Shown here one piece after another: positions 1 to 10,724 of a stretch of 64,000 nt of DNA; position 1 is the stretch's first letter; each line of letters begins with the position of its first letter. The notes below the pieces were generated by a model, which saw only the letters and a program-made list of their open reading frames with translations, did not search any database and was not told the origin of the DNA. The DNA comes from Mytilus trossulus (Eukaryota; Mollusca; Bivalvia; Mytilida; Mytilidae). Location: NCBI RefSeq assembly GCF_036588685.1, contig NC_086386.1, positions 45,865,878 through 45,929,877 of the forward strand, in the 5' to 3' direction. Position numbers and translations under genes: made by a program.

Positions 1-110
1 CACGTTTTACATATTCGCGACTATTTATATTCGCGTTTTTTTTTCTACTCGCGAAAGTCGCGAAAATAAATCGCTCGCGAAAATAAGTTGGTTTACAGTA
101 TTCATTTATT
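1..110. repeat. Repeat with inverted TCGCGA words at the window edge
   Basis: TATTCGCG and CGCGAAAATA blocks in opposite sense (ATAAATCGCTCGCGAAAATA), likely the edge of an inverted-repeat element. Confidence 0.4.
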
Positions 111-371
111 GCAGATATTCATTTTACTTTTTTCCCCTTTGTTTTCTTTTTTCCATAAAAGTTCCTTTCTGTTATTTGAGAAAGAATATAAATAATAAAA
201 TGAAAAGAAAAGAATAAGTCAATGAAAATTTAATGTCCGCATTAAAAAGACAGAAGAATCCGGTTCAGGATAATTAACAATATAATTTTACGTCATGTTC
301 TCTTGGTCTAAAAAATAAAATATGTAAGGGGAGCATAATGTGATGTAACACTATTGTTTAAGATAAGTGTG

Positions 372-545
372 AGGGTTCGGTAACATTAAAACGTTTAGAC
401 ATGTTGCAATTGTTTGCACCTGTCCTAAGTCAGGAATCTGATGTTTCGTATTTGTCGTTTGTTGATGTGGTTTATAAAAGTTTCTCGTTTCTTTTTCGTC
501 TCTTTTTTTTTTGTATCCTGATAATTAAGCAGCATTCTTTTTCAT
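372..545 (+). repeat. Repeat A, 5' part
   Basis: GGTAACATTAAAACGTTTAG and GCACCTGTCCTAAGTCAGGA as in 18.42 kb. Confidence 0.6.
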
Positions 546-560
546 AATGGTTTGTTAAAC

Positions 561-1299
561 ATTTAAGTGAATGCATTTAAGTTTCAAACTGTAAATATCA
601 AATGAAGCGGCAAATGGTTCCCTTTTGTAAGAGTATTATATAATGCATTTAATTTTTGCACTTTTTAAAGCCTCAAATGGAGTGTTTTACACACATTCAA
701 AGCCGTATGAATTTATGATTTAGAAACTTATGTAAACAGCAATAAATATTGCCAATATTTCTTCTTTTGTATAATACTCATGTAGTGGCCTTATAATGGA
801 GTACTTCTGATAACTCAGGATGCTTTGTTTTTGAAATATAACTTTTTAATTGCATTCGAATGGCGTTGTCAGCATTAATGCAATATGTTAAAATTTTCCT
901 ATTTGTTAGAATATTACTTAACCGCATTAAAATGTGTGTTATTTATAACTTCAGGATTAAAAGTTTTAAACAAACTGAGAGCACTATAGATTCATATTTT
1001 AAAATACTTAAGTCGATTTGAATACAAATTGCCAATATCTATTTTTTTATAAATTTATATGCATTGTTTGAAATAAAAGGGAAGGAACTATTTTTATAAC
1101 AAACATTGTGCGGTCTACAGGGATGACAATTTTAATCAAATAGACATTGAACATCATATGTAAAGGTCGATCAACAATTTTCTTTTTAAATGCATGAAAC
1201 AATGACCTACGGCAAATATTTTGCAATAAGTGTATACTCTCAAATCAAATTTTAATAGATCACTAGTCGTCTGTTTTATTTCAAGTCTTTACAAATTGC
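561..1299. other. AT-rich intergenic, nothing recognised
   Basis: No convincing ORF, exon, RNA gene or clear repeat on either strand. Confidence 0.5.
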
Positions 1300-1440
1300 A
1301 TAGTTAAGGTTACCGCACGCTTTGCTCTTCAACTTTTTACTTGTTTGGCTTTATAAATATTTTGATATGAGCGTCACTGATGAGTCTTATGTAGACGAAA
1401 CGCGCGTCTGGCGTACTAAATTATAATATATGACCATTGT
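1300..1440 (+). repeat. Hammerhead-bearing repeat module
   Basis: Conserved lead-in (GCTCTTCAACTTTTTACTTG, then GGCTTTATAAATATTTTGAT), the ribozyme, and the tail ACTAAATTATAATATATGAC. Truncated at both sides compared with a full repeat. Confidence 0.6.
1371..1416 (+). ncRNA. Hammerhead ribozyme, family A, intact core
   Basis: Stem I GCGTCA (1371-1376) pairs with TGGCGT (1409-1414). Core CTGATGA. Stem II GTCT/AGAC with a 5-base loop. GAAA. Stem III is a minimal ACGCGCGT. Predicted cleavage is after GTC at 1408. The very short stem III is typical of minimal type I hammerheads that work best as dimers. Embedded in a conserved module starting near 1315 (GCTCTTCAACTTTTTACTTG). Confidence 0.8.
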
Positions 1441-1558
1441 AACATCATTTTCCAATAACTTCTGAAAATATTTTTAAATGTGATTCTTTTTTTATATATC
1501 ATTGCAACATATCAATAAGCCATTTAGATACAAATAAAATCAAACTGTTAAATGTTAT

Positions 1559-2118
1559 TTAAGGTGGTATGGGTGTCTTCCTCCATCTTGGATTGTGAAA
1601 AACAGTGAACCAAAGGTCCAGATTTTCTATCAAGTTAGCAAAATAAGAATCAATTTATAAGAATATAACTTATAAATATAATTTTTTTTACAAATGTTGA
1701 TTATTTTTGTTTGTTTTAAAAAAAAATTAAATTGCCATTTTAAGGTGAGGTAACTCTAAAATAGTGCATTTTCTGAAGGATTCTACATGAAATTTTCCTA
1801 TTTTGTATTGTAGACGGAAAAATCTCACGGTGACTCTACCTTTTTTTAAAAAAATTCTCAAAGCATTGTCTGAAAGCTATCTTTTCCTCAAGTATTTAAA
1901 AATTCTATCATTTTGTTTAGTTTCTAACCACAAAATAGTGTTTTTTCTTGTAAAATCCTTACAAAATGTGTCATTTGTCGCGTGCTGTAGCTTGAGAAAA
2001 TGCGCGGTGACCTATCATTTTTTTTTTATATATTTCAACATATATCAATAGATACTACGTTTTGGCAAAGTATGAACACATTCTATCATTTTTATTTTAG
2101 ACTCCCATACCGCCTTAA
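1559..2118. mobile_element. TTAA-flanked inverted-repeat element (MITE)
   Basis: Left end TTAAGGTGGTATGGGTGTCT (1559) and right end AGACTCCCATACCGCCTTAA (2099-2118) are imperfect inverted repeats. TTAA at both ends suggests piggyBac-type target duplication. No coding potential seen inside. Confidence 0.7.
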
Positions 2119-3540
2119 ATCAAGTTTAACGTGTTTCATTACACTTCAAATCAATAACAGTCTGAAGTGGTCTATATCTGTTCTCGACTGTACTAAGTTT
2201 TACTCTACTAGTCTGAATTGACATTAAAAGCGAATTATTATTTTATAATTTCACTTTTATTAATGATTGAAACAAACAAAATATATAATTCAAATATCTA
2301 ATTTTGAGAAATCTAATAATCATGTCTGGATGTAAAATCAGTAAAATCACTTTACTTTTCTTGTGGAGGTAAGTTTTATCAGTAAAACAAAATAGTTATA
2401 TAATTAAAGATTATCATTTGATCATCAAAGTGAGATTGAGTTTCTCGTTTGAGCCGTTACGGCGAAAGTGAGCAAAACAATCGAGTTGAGATGCCAAATA
2501 ATAATCTGTTTATTCCATTTAACCTATGAAGACGTTGTTAATTTCTTCATATCAGGCGAAAACCCAGTTGAAATAGAACAAAAGGAATCGAAACTCTTTG
2601 TTAGAGAAGGCGGTAAATGCTTACTGCAATGTTTACTATAGTAACAAAAATTTTAAAAGTTAATAGAAAAAATAAAACGACATTTTTCTCAATTATGAAG
2701 TGTTTTATCTTAAAACACCATTTGCATAAGTTTTTTAATTTATCTAATACATAGTTATGATGAACGATTAGATACCAAGTCGACGACATGGGTATCTAGC
2801 AAGTTGGATGATGATAATGCATAACCTCCGATTTAAAAAAAAACCACGGAAGGAGAACATATCAATCTTTTTCAACTGGGTTTCCGCCTGATAAGAAACA
2901 TGAATAATTCATATTTAAAGCTACACAAGCATACACGGCTAATGAGTGTGATGTCTTTACTTCTGTTGATCAATATGGTTTTCCATAATATTGCATAGTT
3001 ATGATGAAGTCGACTAACAAAAGTTGCCATTATATAAAAAAAGGCTTGAAATATAATGAACATTATGAATATATTTCTTAGGGATATTTAAATGATTATG
3101 TCTTATTGTTTTTTTTTACTTCATTTCAACAATCAAATAAAAATTTTAAACATTGAAAGGTCTTATTTAGTGATCATATTTTCTTTACATAAGCGAACAA
3201 TGTTTGTAACAACATAACACTATTACTATTGTACACTGAAAAGTATCCTAATGAATGTAAGGAAAGTTTAAATGACTAGTGGAATTTGAAAATTAAAGCA
3301 TTTAAAGGATATTCTTTTATAAATTTAACAAACAGTATTTTACATGTCCATAAAGCCAAAATAACCATCAGCGATATACATAGTTGTTGAATACAATAAT
3401 TTCAATCCTATAATGCTATTTTTACATGCTTTTATTTTGCACCGGATAGTATCAGCAACCAAAATAAATTATCATCTATCTGTACAACTATGTAATTGTA
3501 TATATAGCACTTTACTTCGTGCAAATATTTTGTTTGTTTG
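2119..3540. other. AT-rich intergenic, nothing recognised
   Basis: Only short chance frames. A repeat A fragment begins at about 3540 (GTGGTACGATTGCCGATGAG). Confidence 0.5.
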
Positions 3541-3599
3541 GAATGTCGATAAGAATATGTGGTACGATTGCCGATGAGACAATTTCCAACCAGAAACCA

Positions 3600-4335
3600 T
3601 ATTATATTCGTGATAGCGTCCGTAAAATTTACGGAGGGATGATTTCAACATAACCATTTAAATATCTTGGTTTAATAGCTTCCCTATGAGCAGCAACCCT
3701 CTATCAGGGAAATTAGAAACACAAGCCCGTGAATATCGTATCAATAATAATTGGGAGTTATATACTTCGTATGCAGGTGCTGCAGGAATGTTGCTACTTA
3801 GAAGTTCACAATTGGAAAGCTGAAAGCATCTCTTTTGTCGTAAAGTTTTGTTTTTAACTGCCCCTAATTGTCAATTTCTAGATGTAAGTCAAGATATGAG
3901 TCGAACTTAACTGTATCTATTTTATCCTTTATCTCTAGTTTAAAGGGATAGATGCGTTCAACATAGTCGGCAAATTTTGAATTATTTAGTGAGTGAACAT
4001 CTTCTATACAGCAGAAATGAAAGTTAAATTCTTATCTTTCTTGCTAAGAAGTTTCTGTATGCACTCAGCCTCATAATTATAAAGGAAAAAGTCGGTGAGA
4101 AGAGGGGCATAGTTGGTTCTCATTGGAATGTAGACAATCTGTTGAAAAAATAACAAATCTGTAGTCAATCACGAAATCAAGCATTTTGATAACTACAACT
4201 TCACAGAATGTTTTATTTGAATCAGAATGATTCTTTACAAAGTAGGAGTTAGCCCTCCTTATGACAAGATACTTGTATCTACGTTGGCCATTCTTTTAAT
4301 GAAACAAAGCAATACCAACTCTTTCAATTTGTCAT
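3600..4335 (-). pseudogene. Penelope-like RT remnant (C-terminal part)
   Basis: Minus-strand pieces in changing frames: NSYFVKNHSDSNK, MLDFVIDYRFVIF, IPMRTNYAPLLTDFFLYNYE (motif B region), FADYVERIYPFKLEIKD, SYLDLHLEIDN, KLYDKRDAFSFPIVN and MLKSSLRKFYGRYHEYN. The expected YIDD catalytic motif (C) is not readable; frameshifts and stops surround it. It belongs to the same broad family as the element at the right end of the window. Confidence 0.75.
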
Positions 4336-4827
4336 GTGTAAAGTGTTGAAAAATCAAATGTTTTAATTCTATTGCAAGATGACACCACAGGAAAATTTCT
4401 AAAAAATAGAAATTAAAATTGGATTTAAGTTTGTAGTGGTGCCATGTATTTTCCTATGAATTTGGTAGAATTCCTTTAAATTTGATATCAATAAAAACAT
4501 GAAATTTTTTAAAAATTAAAACATAATTTCAAAAGAAAATTTTGCAGTACTTGTTTTTGAGAACAGTTAATTTAAAGTAAAATGATTCCACCACATTTGC
4601 GTTATTCACTTTCACTCCAATATATATATATACTTTTACTTCGTTTTATACAAGATTCGGAGATTAAATCTTCAAAAATCTCAATTTGTTTTTTTAATTT
4701 ATTTGTGGTTCAAATTGATCGATTGTGCCTTCAAAATTAAAAAAAAAATCCGTTAGATTGGACATTTACGTACCGGTCACGTGAATAAATTAAACTGACA
4801 TGTAATCATAAAATGTAAAGTTGCTGA
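4336..4827. other. AT-rich intergenic, nothing recognised
   Basis: Between the RT remnant and the PAN-like exon; no later PAN-gene exon seen here on the minus strand. Confidence 0.45.
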
Positions 4828-5178
4828 TTATCTATGCTTTTTATAACGCAAAATATTACAATACTTGTACATAGTAAAGCTCCACAGACCTTTTATCATT
4901 ACTTTTGAATCCTGAAACTGTTCCATTGCTGGACTACAACTAGTCTCCAATTTACATATGCTTAATAGTTTTTCATAGTTTGAGGAACAACATCTTTGGT
5001 CACTGGTACACAAGGTTGCGCAGACTAAAGCTGACCTTACTGATATAGTTGATATGCTACCAGAAAGAAGTCTTTTATTTTTTACCACGTCAAAATTCCT
5101 CTGGTTCGTCTGATGCAGAGCGACATTTGATAAAACTGAACTTGTCAATATTAAAAAAGAACAGTCTAAAAGAATCAT
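4828..5178 (-). CDS. First coding exon of a secreted PAN/apple-like protein (partial)
   Basis: On the minus strand an ATG at 5178 opens a hydrophobic leader (MILLDCSFLILTSSVLSNVA, signal-peptide like). It is followed by a small Cys-rich domain with NQRNFDVVKNKRLLSG, LVCATLCTSDQRCCSSNYEK and ICKLETSC. The C-x3-C-x5-CC...C spacing and the K-R-L/I-S-G segment match PAN/apple-like first exons common in bivalve secreted receptors and lectins. A possible donor (AAAG|GTCTGT) ends the exon at 4890 in phase 1, as usual for such modules; if unused, the frame runs to a stop at 4828. I cannot find later exons in the remaining 4.8 kb on this strand, which holds repeats and a retroelement fragment. It may be the start of a gene leaving the window on the left, or an orphan fragment. 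Confidence 0.5.
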   Translation of the reverse strand: MILLDCSFLILTSSVLSNVALHQTNQRNFDVVKNKRLLSGSISTISVRSALVCATLCTSDQRCCSSNYEKLLSICKLETSCSPAMEQFQDSKVMIKGLWSFTMYKYCNILRYKKHR

Positions 5179-5404
5179 TCTAAATTTTGAAAAGCATTAA
5201 TCTAAGGTTAATATCAGTAGTTTTCTGTGAGATCGATTGGCTATGCATAATAGCGATTAAACCATCTCATTTATATCGTTAAGATACGTCAATCAAGCAA
5301 ATTCTTAATGCTCGTAGGTTTTTAAAACCAATATATTCTTCACCTGTAAATATTTAAAAATATATCATTCATAAATTATGAATAACAAAACAACAGCTAT
5401 ATAT

Positions 5405-5570
5405 TACCTTAGCTGTATTTGGCAAAACATTTAGGAATTTGGTCCTCAATGCTCTTCAATTTTGTACTTTTTTGGCCTTTTTAACTTTTTTGAATTCGAG
5501 CGTAACTGGTGAATCTTTGTAAACAAAACGTGCGTCTTGCGTACATACAAAATGTAATCTTGATATCGAT
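5405..5570 (+). repeat. Hammerhead-bearing repeat module (decayed)
   Basis: Shares TTAGCTGTATTTGGCAAAAC and GGTCCTCAATGCTCTTCAAT with the 42.06 kb copy. Confidence 0.6.
5500..5544 (+). ncRNA. Degenerate hammerhead copy (family A)
   Basis: GCGTAACTGGTGAATC...GTAAACAAAACGTGCGTCTTGCGTAC aligns to the hammerhead, but the core reads CTGGTGA (A6 lost) and the second core strand is AAAAC. It should not cleave. The upstream module runs from 5409 (TTAGCTGTATTTGGCAAAAC). Confidence 0.6.
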
Positions 5571-7160
5571 GATAAGTTTATTCATATGTTAAACTAAGAT
5601 TGGATAATCATTTCAGCTATGAAAATAAAAAGAGCTATTTTTATTCAGGAATTTTAAAATGATTTAGATTAGAAAGCTAACAAGTTTAGGCATTTTCAAT
5701 AAAACTCTCACTGTGATAAAGTGTTATATTTATACATGAAGGTTAAAGTATATATTTTTGTTGCGAAAACACTGTGTCTTATATGTTAAGGTGCACGTCA
5801 ATTCGCTAATTCATAATTGAACCAAACTGACATGTTTATATTTCTCTAGTTAAATCAATCTGTATGATGTTCCTATATACAATTTTTCATTGAATCAAGT
5901 TACCGATATTAGGGTGTGATCTAGATTACAAATAGTGTTTGTTCCTGTTAACAAACTTTTCGTAGTATTACCGACCTTGGAACTTCAGGACAAAATACCT
6001 ATCTTAAGTTGTCTGATTTTAACTCCCTCATATAAAGTTTAACTTCAGATGCATGTGGCTATTATTTGTAAGTACTTAGTGGTTCAGTTGATTCGGTTCT
6101 TACACATATTTGGCTTTAAAACTGTCTGCTTTGAAAGTTTCTGGTGAAGGTAAAATAAGAATAGCGCTTCCGACGCATGCACATTATATAGTGTTGATGT
6201 TTAGAGCTGATAATAGACTGATGGTATCTGACTTAATGAAATGTCTGTCCTAATATGCCTATTTGTAATAAAATAATAGTTAAAACTGCATTTAAATGTT
6301 ACATTTAGCTAATCGAATATTTGAGACATGAGGTATGTTGCTAAATAAAGGCAACAGTAGTATACCCCTGTTCGAAAGTCATAAATCCATTGAGAGAAAA
6401 TATATCCGGGTTACAAACTAAAAGTGAGGGAAACACATCAAACATAAATTAAGTAAGAAAGCAAATAAAAATGAAGAGCATTGATGACCCCCAATTCCAT
6501 ATAGTTGTGTCAAATGCGGCTAATGTTATCTGCCTTGGTTACAAAAACAACTCATTTCTGATTTAAGTTCCATATTTTGAGGACAAAAGCGTTAAGTTTG
6601 ATCATTTATCAGCAATTGTAATATCCGTCATTAAATGAACCTAGTGTATATTCAAAACAATATAAAATAGCTTCCCTCTCCTTAGTAACTACTAGTATAT
6701 GCAAACTTCACCTGCATATGGGGTATACATTTCTGAACTTTTTCGGTATTCAAGAGCGTACAGCTCCTACTCAGACTTTGTAAAACGTCACAAGTGTCTA
6801 AGCACAGGTAAGTAAATTAAATAAAGACAACAGTAGTATACCGCTGTTAAATAGTCAATAGCCATTTAAAACCTAGTTTCAAAGCGATTCACATCTCCTG
6901 TTTGTATGACAGTTGTTTATAGTTTCTTTAAATTGGGCAGTCCAAACAGACATATAATTGGTTAACGTAAATGTGACAATGATTTGAATCAAGCTGCAAA
7001 AATTCTGTAACATACCAATCTAATTAAAATTAGTTCTCCTCACTTGTTCTTCATTTTCGTTCGGTTGTTTATATGTCGCGTGAGGGAATTTACATTTTAC
7101 AACAAAACAGTCGAAAAGTCAACGCGCTGTAATATGTAGGTGATATGTTCTTTTCAAAAA
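5571..7160. other. AT-rich intergenic with repeat scraps
   Basis: Apart from B-type scraps at 6345-6465 and 6826-6865 and the hammerhead-family flank, I see nothing. Confidence 0.45.
6465..6580 (-). repeat. Hammerhead-family flank without the ribozyme
   Basis: ATGAAGAGCATTGATGACCC...TTGTGTCAAATGCGGCTAA is the reverse complement of the lead-in seen at 5.4 and 42.06 kb. The copy stops just where the ribozyme should begin. Confidence 0.45.
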
Positions 7161-7164
7161 GAGA

Positions 7165-7490
7165 TCGTGGAGAAATCAATGTCTCATTTGCGGTAAAGCG
7201 TTTACCAAGAAGATAGATCTTCAAAGACAAAATGATACTATCCACGACAAAAACATATGTACATGCTTACAATGCAACACACGTTTCAACGGTATAGACA
7301 GGTACTAGGAGCACGATCGTAGGTACACGGTAACATGCAAACACTATGACTTATTCTTCGAGAATTAGAGTAAGTGTGACCTTCTATTCACAGCTTGTCT
7401 CGAAAAAATATCAGTGTACGTATTGCGAGAAAAAATACAAACAGAAGCAAGATTCAAAGACAAAACGAGGGATATGTGTCAAGTAATTTG
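7165..7490 (+). pseudogene. C2H2 zinc-finger gene fragment
   Basis: Plus-strand frame: CLICGKAFTKKIDLQRQNDT then IH (a C2H2 finger with Gln for the first His). A second finger follows, CLQCNTRFNGIDRY, with a stop then EHDRRYT, then VTCKHYDLFFEN and a stop, and YQCTYCEKKYKQKQ. Stops and missing ligands show decay. A related, inverted fragment lies at 9960-10100. Confidence 0.55.
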
Positions 7491-7509
7491 ATTTTAATTG
7501 ATCAATAGA

Positions 7510-7865
7510 ATATATACTAGTAGTATATTATATCGGGTTAAAATGAAGATATTAAACGACATTCAAGGGATTAAATTGTAAATCACTTTGTTAGGATTGA
7601 AATATCCTGCGTATATCATGTCGACAAATTAAGTTGTGAAAACGAGATTAATTGGTTTTTTTTAACAACATTGAAGGATTAAGTTGAAAAAGTTAAGAAA
7701 TCGAAAATATCTTTTTTTAAGGTGGAACGTTTAAGATGTCGAAATGAGATTAACTCTATTTTAAATGGTATTGAAGGGACTTATTTGTAATGGTATTCAA
7801 GGGACTTATTTGTAACGCTATTAAAGGGATTATAAGTTGTGGTTATATTAAAAGGCTTAATTTTA
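7510..7865. repeat. Loose tandem repeat of ATTCAAGGGA(C/T)TTA
   Basis: Words such as GACATTCAAGGGATTAAATT, GGTATTGAAGGGACTTATTT and GCTATTAAAGGGATTATAAG recur irregularly; three are closely spaced at 7778-7845. Confidence 0.5.
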
Positions 7866-7994
7866 AAAAATGAAAACCAAAAAAAATGAAAGGTTCGGAA
7901 TATCGTGTTTTCTCAATCTGAAATGTTAATTTGTCAAATGAGATTAATTTTGTATGAAAAAAATTACAGAGTGATCTCTCTTTTTAAAGATAAA

Positions 7995-8888
7995 GACGTT
8001 ACGCGCGATGTTCGTACCTCATATGAAAATCGGTGTGGTTGGCAAGAAGCAAGTCCAAAAAATATGATTTTGTGAAATCATATTCATAGCTATTGTACGT
8101 ATTTTAAAAAATAATGTTTTTTGAAATAAAAACGAAAAAATAATTGTTGAAACTGTCTTTTTATGCTGCATGCGACAAGCTTCGTTTTAACAAAAACGGC
8201 CATGTTTCGGCTGTCCCGCGTAACATATTTCATTTATTGTAACCACTAAACTATGATTTTCGACTAAACTGTTTAATATTTTGAAAAACGTTTTTTTCCA
8301 TTATTTAACAGAAGGGTTCCTTCAGTCTTTCATGCATTTTTTATGACGATATAATAACGTCATAGAAAAAAAAGTGTTCCAAACTCCAAGGGCAAATCTG
8401 TCCCACGGGGGAAAAAAATGGGATTCCAGATTTGAGAATTAAAAAAACATTTATCTAAAATGAAAAAAAATGTTAGTATTTGTTTTTACAAAATCAATGT
8501 TAATTTGCTTAATTCTATGAATTTAAAGACAAATATCCTGATAAATGATATATGGCAATTTATGAGCGATTTTTCAAAGGCTTACAAGGTTGTCGCACCG
8601 CCATTTTTTGACGTAAAAACGAACTCAACTCAAATGTACGTCATTTGTTCGCTTATCAGAGCTCTTATAATTGTAAAAAATTATGATCTTTTAAAATGTT
8701 ATTTTTTTTAATTTTCTAAAATTCTTAAATATATATAGTAGTTAAAAAGCACCGTCGATTTTGCGGAGTCTTACAAGAATGTCGCACTGGCTTAAAAACA
8801 ACGTTTCAGCCGAAGTTTTGGTTAAAACGTTACGAAATATTGGCGACGTTATGTTACGCTTACATGTACGAACATCGCGCGTAACGTC
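7995..8888. mobile_element. DNA element with 23 bp perfect terminal inverted repeats
   Basis: GACGTTACGCGCGATGTTCG plus TAC at 7995-8017 is exactly inverted at 8866-8888. The interior is AT-rich, and I recognise no transposase in it, so it is probably non-autonomous. Target duplication not clear. Confidence 0.65.
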
Positions 8889-9178
8889 AAAACATTTAAT
8901 TTCAGGTTAACTGCAAATTCTCTGCAGCCTTTTACAAGCGCAGCATCAAAACAAAACGGCATGTGTATACAGACACTGAAATTAGGATCCACCTGACCCT
9001 CTACACAACCCGTATCCAATACACTCCCGGATGACAGACACGTTCGTTTGTTAGTACTTATCGTCATAAAAACTCATTAACAGTGCAAGATATTGAAACA
9101 TAGTTTTCTTCTGTTGTTTTTTAATATTACAAAGTAACAAAACCAGCTCCGCATGAAGTTTAAATAAAATCTAGTTAA

Positions 9179-9340
9179 GAAATAATTCCTTCATGTCATG
9201 CTCTATGCTCATTTTAACATGGGTAGGCATTATATTTGTCGATATTTTACACTGTACGTTAGCGAGGTGTAAAATGTGGTCAAATATAATGCCTACCCAT
9301 GTTAAAATGAGCATAGAGCATGACATGAAGGAATTATTTC
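9179..9340. repeat. 162 bp near-perfect palindrome
   Basis: Left arm from GAAATAATTCCTTCATGTCA mirrors the right arm ending TGACATGAAGGAATTATTTC. The centre is near 9259 with only a short unpaired loop. Followed by GATTCTAACATGACAAAT. Confidence 0.85.
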
Positions 9341-9675
9341 GATTCTAACATGACAAATCCAATATATTTATAGGTCGAAGCGTACGAAAATACCGTAAGA
9401 ATGTTTGGCTGTTCCCGTTTCCTTCCCGAAGAGTGTGCATTTTACATTTCATATTTGATAAGTTTAAAAACTACGAGCAGGGTAAATATATGTTGTTTGA
9501 TAAAAATATATGTTGAAAGTTTATGTTAGCTGCTTAATTGTAAATATTTAAAAGGATAACGATGGAAATAACATTAATATAAATTTTCCGTGCGCATGTG
9601 TCAAACATATTTGTTGTGCTCATTAGAACACGGCTTTGTTAACAAAGCGTAATAAGGACGTCATATTAGAATTGC
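9341..9675. mobile_element. Element adjoining the 9.2 kb palindrome
   Basis: Left GATTCTAACATGAC and right GTCATATTAGAATT are inverted repeats. The same pair bounds the segment next to the 19.2 kb palindrome, so palindrome plus element behave as one unit. Confidence 0.5.
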
Positions 9676-9959
9676 TTTTATATAAATACTAGTATTGTGC
9701 AATCAATTTTATCCCTCGAATATCGTTAAAATACACAATTGATTTCGTTTTAATAAGTTAGTCTGATCTTCCGAACTGATAAAAGCAGGATATTTCAGTC
9801 CAATGAAATAGATTTACATCTTAGTCCCTTATATGTAGTTTAATACATTCATTTAACCCGATATACTATGCTAAGTGCTTTACTGAAAAATTGAAATCAA
9901 ATTATTTAACTTGCCAGTAGATGTTTTGTTTGATCTTGCATCTATATATATATTTGTAT

Positions 9960-10100
9960 TTTTTCTCGCAAAACGTACACTGATCTAATATTCCCAAATG
10001 GCCAGATGTGACGTGAAAGTCAAACGAACTCACTCTTGGTCTCGAAGAATAATTTGCAGCATTTACACGTTACCATGCACATACAACCGTTTTTTGCATT
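9960..10100 (-). pseudogene. Zinc-finger fragment related to the one at 7.2-7.5 kb, inverted
   Basis: Minus strand: VTCKCCKLFFETKSEFV, a stop, then QCTFCEKKY in another frame (from CAGTGTACGTTTTGCGAG). It matches the 3' part of the 7165-7490 fragment. Confidence 0.5.
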
Positions 10101-10144
10101 TGAAGCACGAAAATATTTGTTGACGTATTTAGAATTTAGATACC

Positions 10145-10275
10145 AGGACTAATTTTTTTATAAATACGCCAGACGCGCGTTTCGTCTACAAAAGACTCAT
10201 CAGTGACGCTCGAATCTAAGAAAGATATAAAAAGCCAAATGAAGTAATAAGTTGAAGAGCATTGAGATACATTTG
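10145..10275 (-). repeat. Hammerhead-bearing repeat module
   Basis: Minus-strand module with lead-in AATGCTCTTCAACTTATTAC and the ribozyme at 10165-10212. Confidence 0.6.
10165..10212 (-). ncRNA. Hammerhead ribozyme, family A, intact core
   Basis: Minus strand: GCGTCA, CTGATGA, GTCTTTTGTAGAC hairpin, GAAA, ACGCGCGT, then TC|TGGCGT. Predicted cleavage lies between 10172 and 10171. The upstream module (GCTCTTCAACTTATTACTTC) matches the 1.3 kb copy. Confidence 0.8.
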
Positions 10276-10453
10276 ATCTTTGAATGTCTTTCTTCGTGGT
10301 TAACGTTTTACCGTAAATGAGGCATTGGTGATCAATGATCTGTTTAAAAGAAAAATTAAAAAAAATATCACCTCGATATAACAGAGTGTTGGGTTTTCGA
10401 CTGCTTTGTTGTAAATGAGATTACACAGTGTGCATCTATCTTAATATATGCAG

Positions 10454-10656
10454 AAGGTTCGCTCTCTCCATTGGATGAAAGAAGACGAAGTGTACTACTG
10501 AATTCCGAATCAGATTCATCACCTATATTTAGTCTTAGGGGAATTCCATATTGGCAGCTATTTTGGACTCTTTTGTCATCCTTTGTATTCCTAACTGGCT
10601 TTAAAATTATATATACTACTAATATGAATAATAAGAAGCTGTATAAGTGCAAATGA
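10454..10656 (+). CDS. Possible last exon of a single-pass membrane protein (partial, unrecognised)
   Basis: After a reasonable acceptor (TTAATATATGCAG) a phase-1 frame reads GSLSPLDERRRSVLL, then an acidic/Ser stretch (NSESDSSP). A hydrophobic segment of about 20 residues follows (YWQLFWTLLSSFVFLTGF), then a short basic tail ending at a TGA at 10654. This resembles the C-terminus of a type I or tail-anchored membrane protein. I do not recognise the family and see no upstream exon. The opposite strand is also open here, so chance is not excluded. Confidence 0.28.
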
Positions 10657-10724
10657 GAGAACTCTCCATTCAATTCACAATGTATGAATGGAAACAATTA
10701 CAGAGTACGACTGTCAAAACGGAA

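Noticed and set aside
8849..9067. Minus-strand ORF with several Cys
   Set aside because: It overlaps the terminal repeat of the 23 bp-end element and has no recognisable domain or splice sites.
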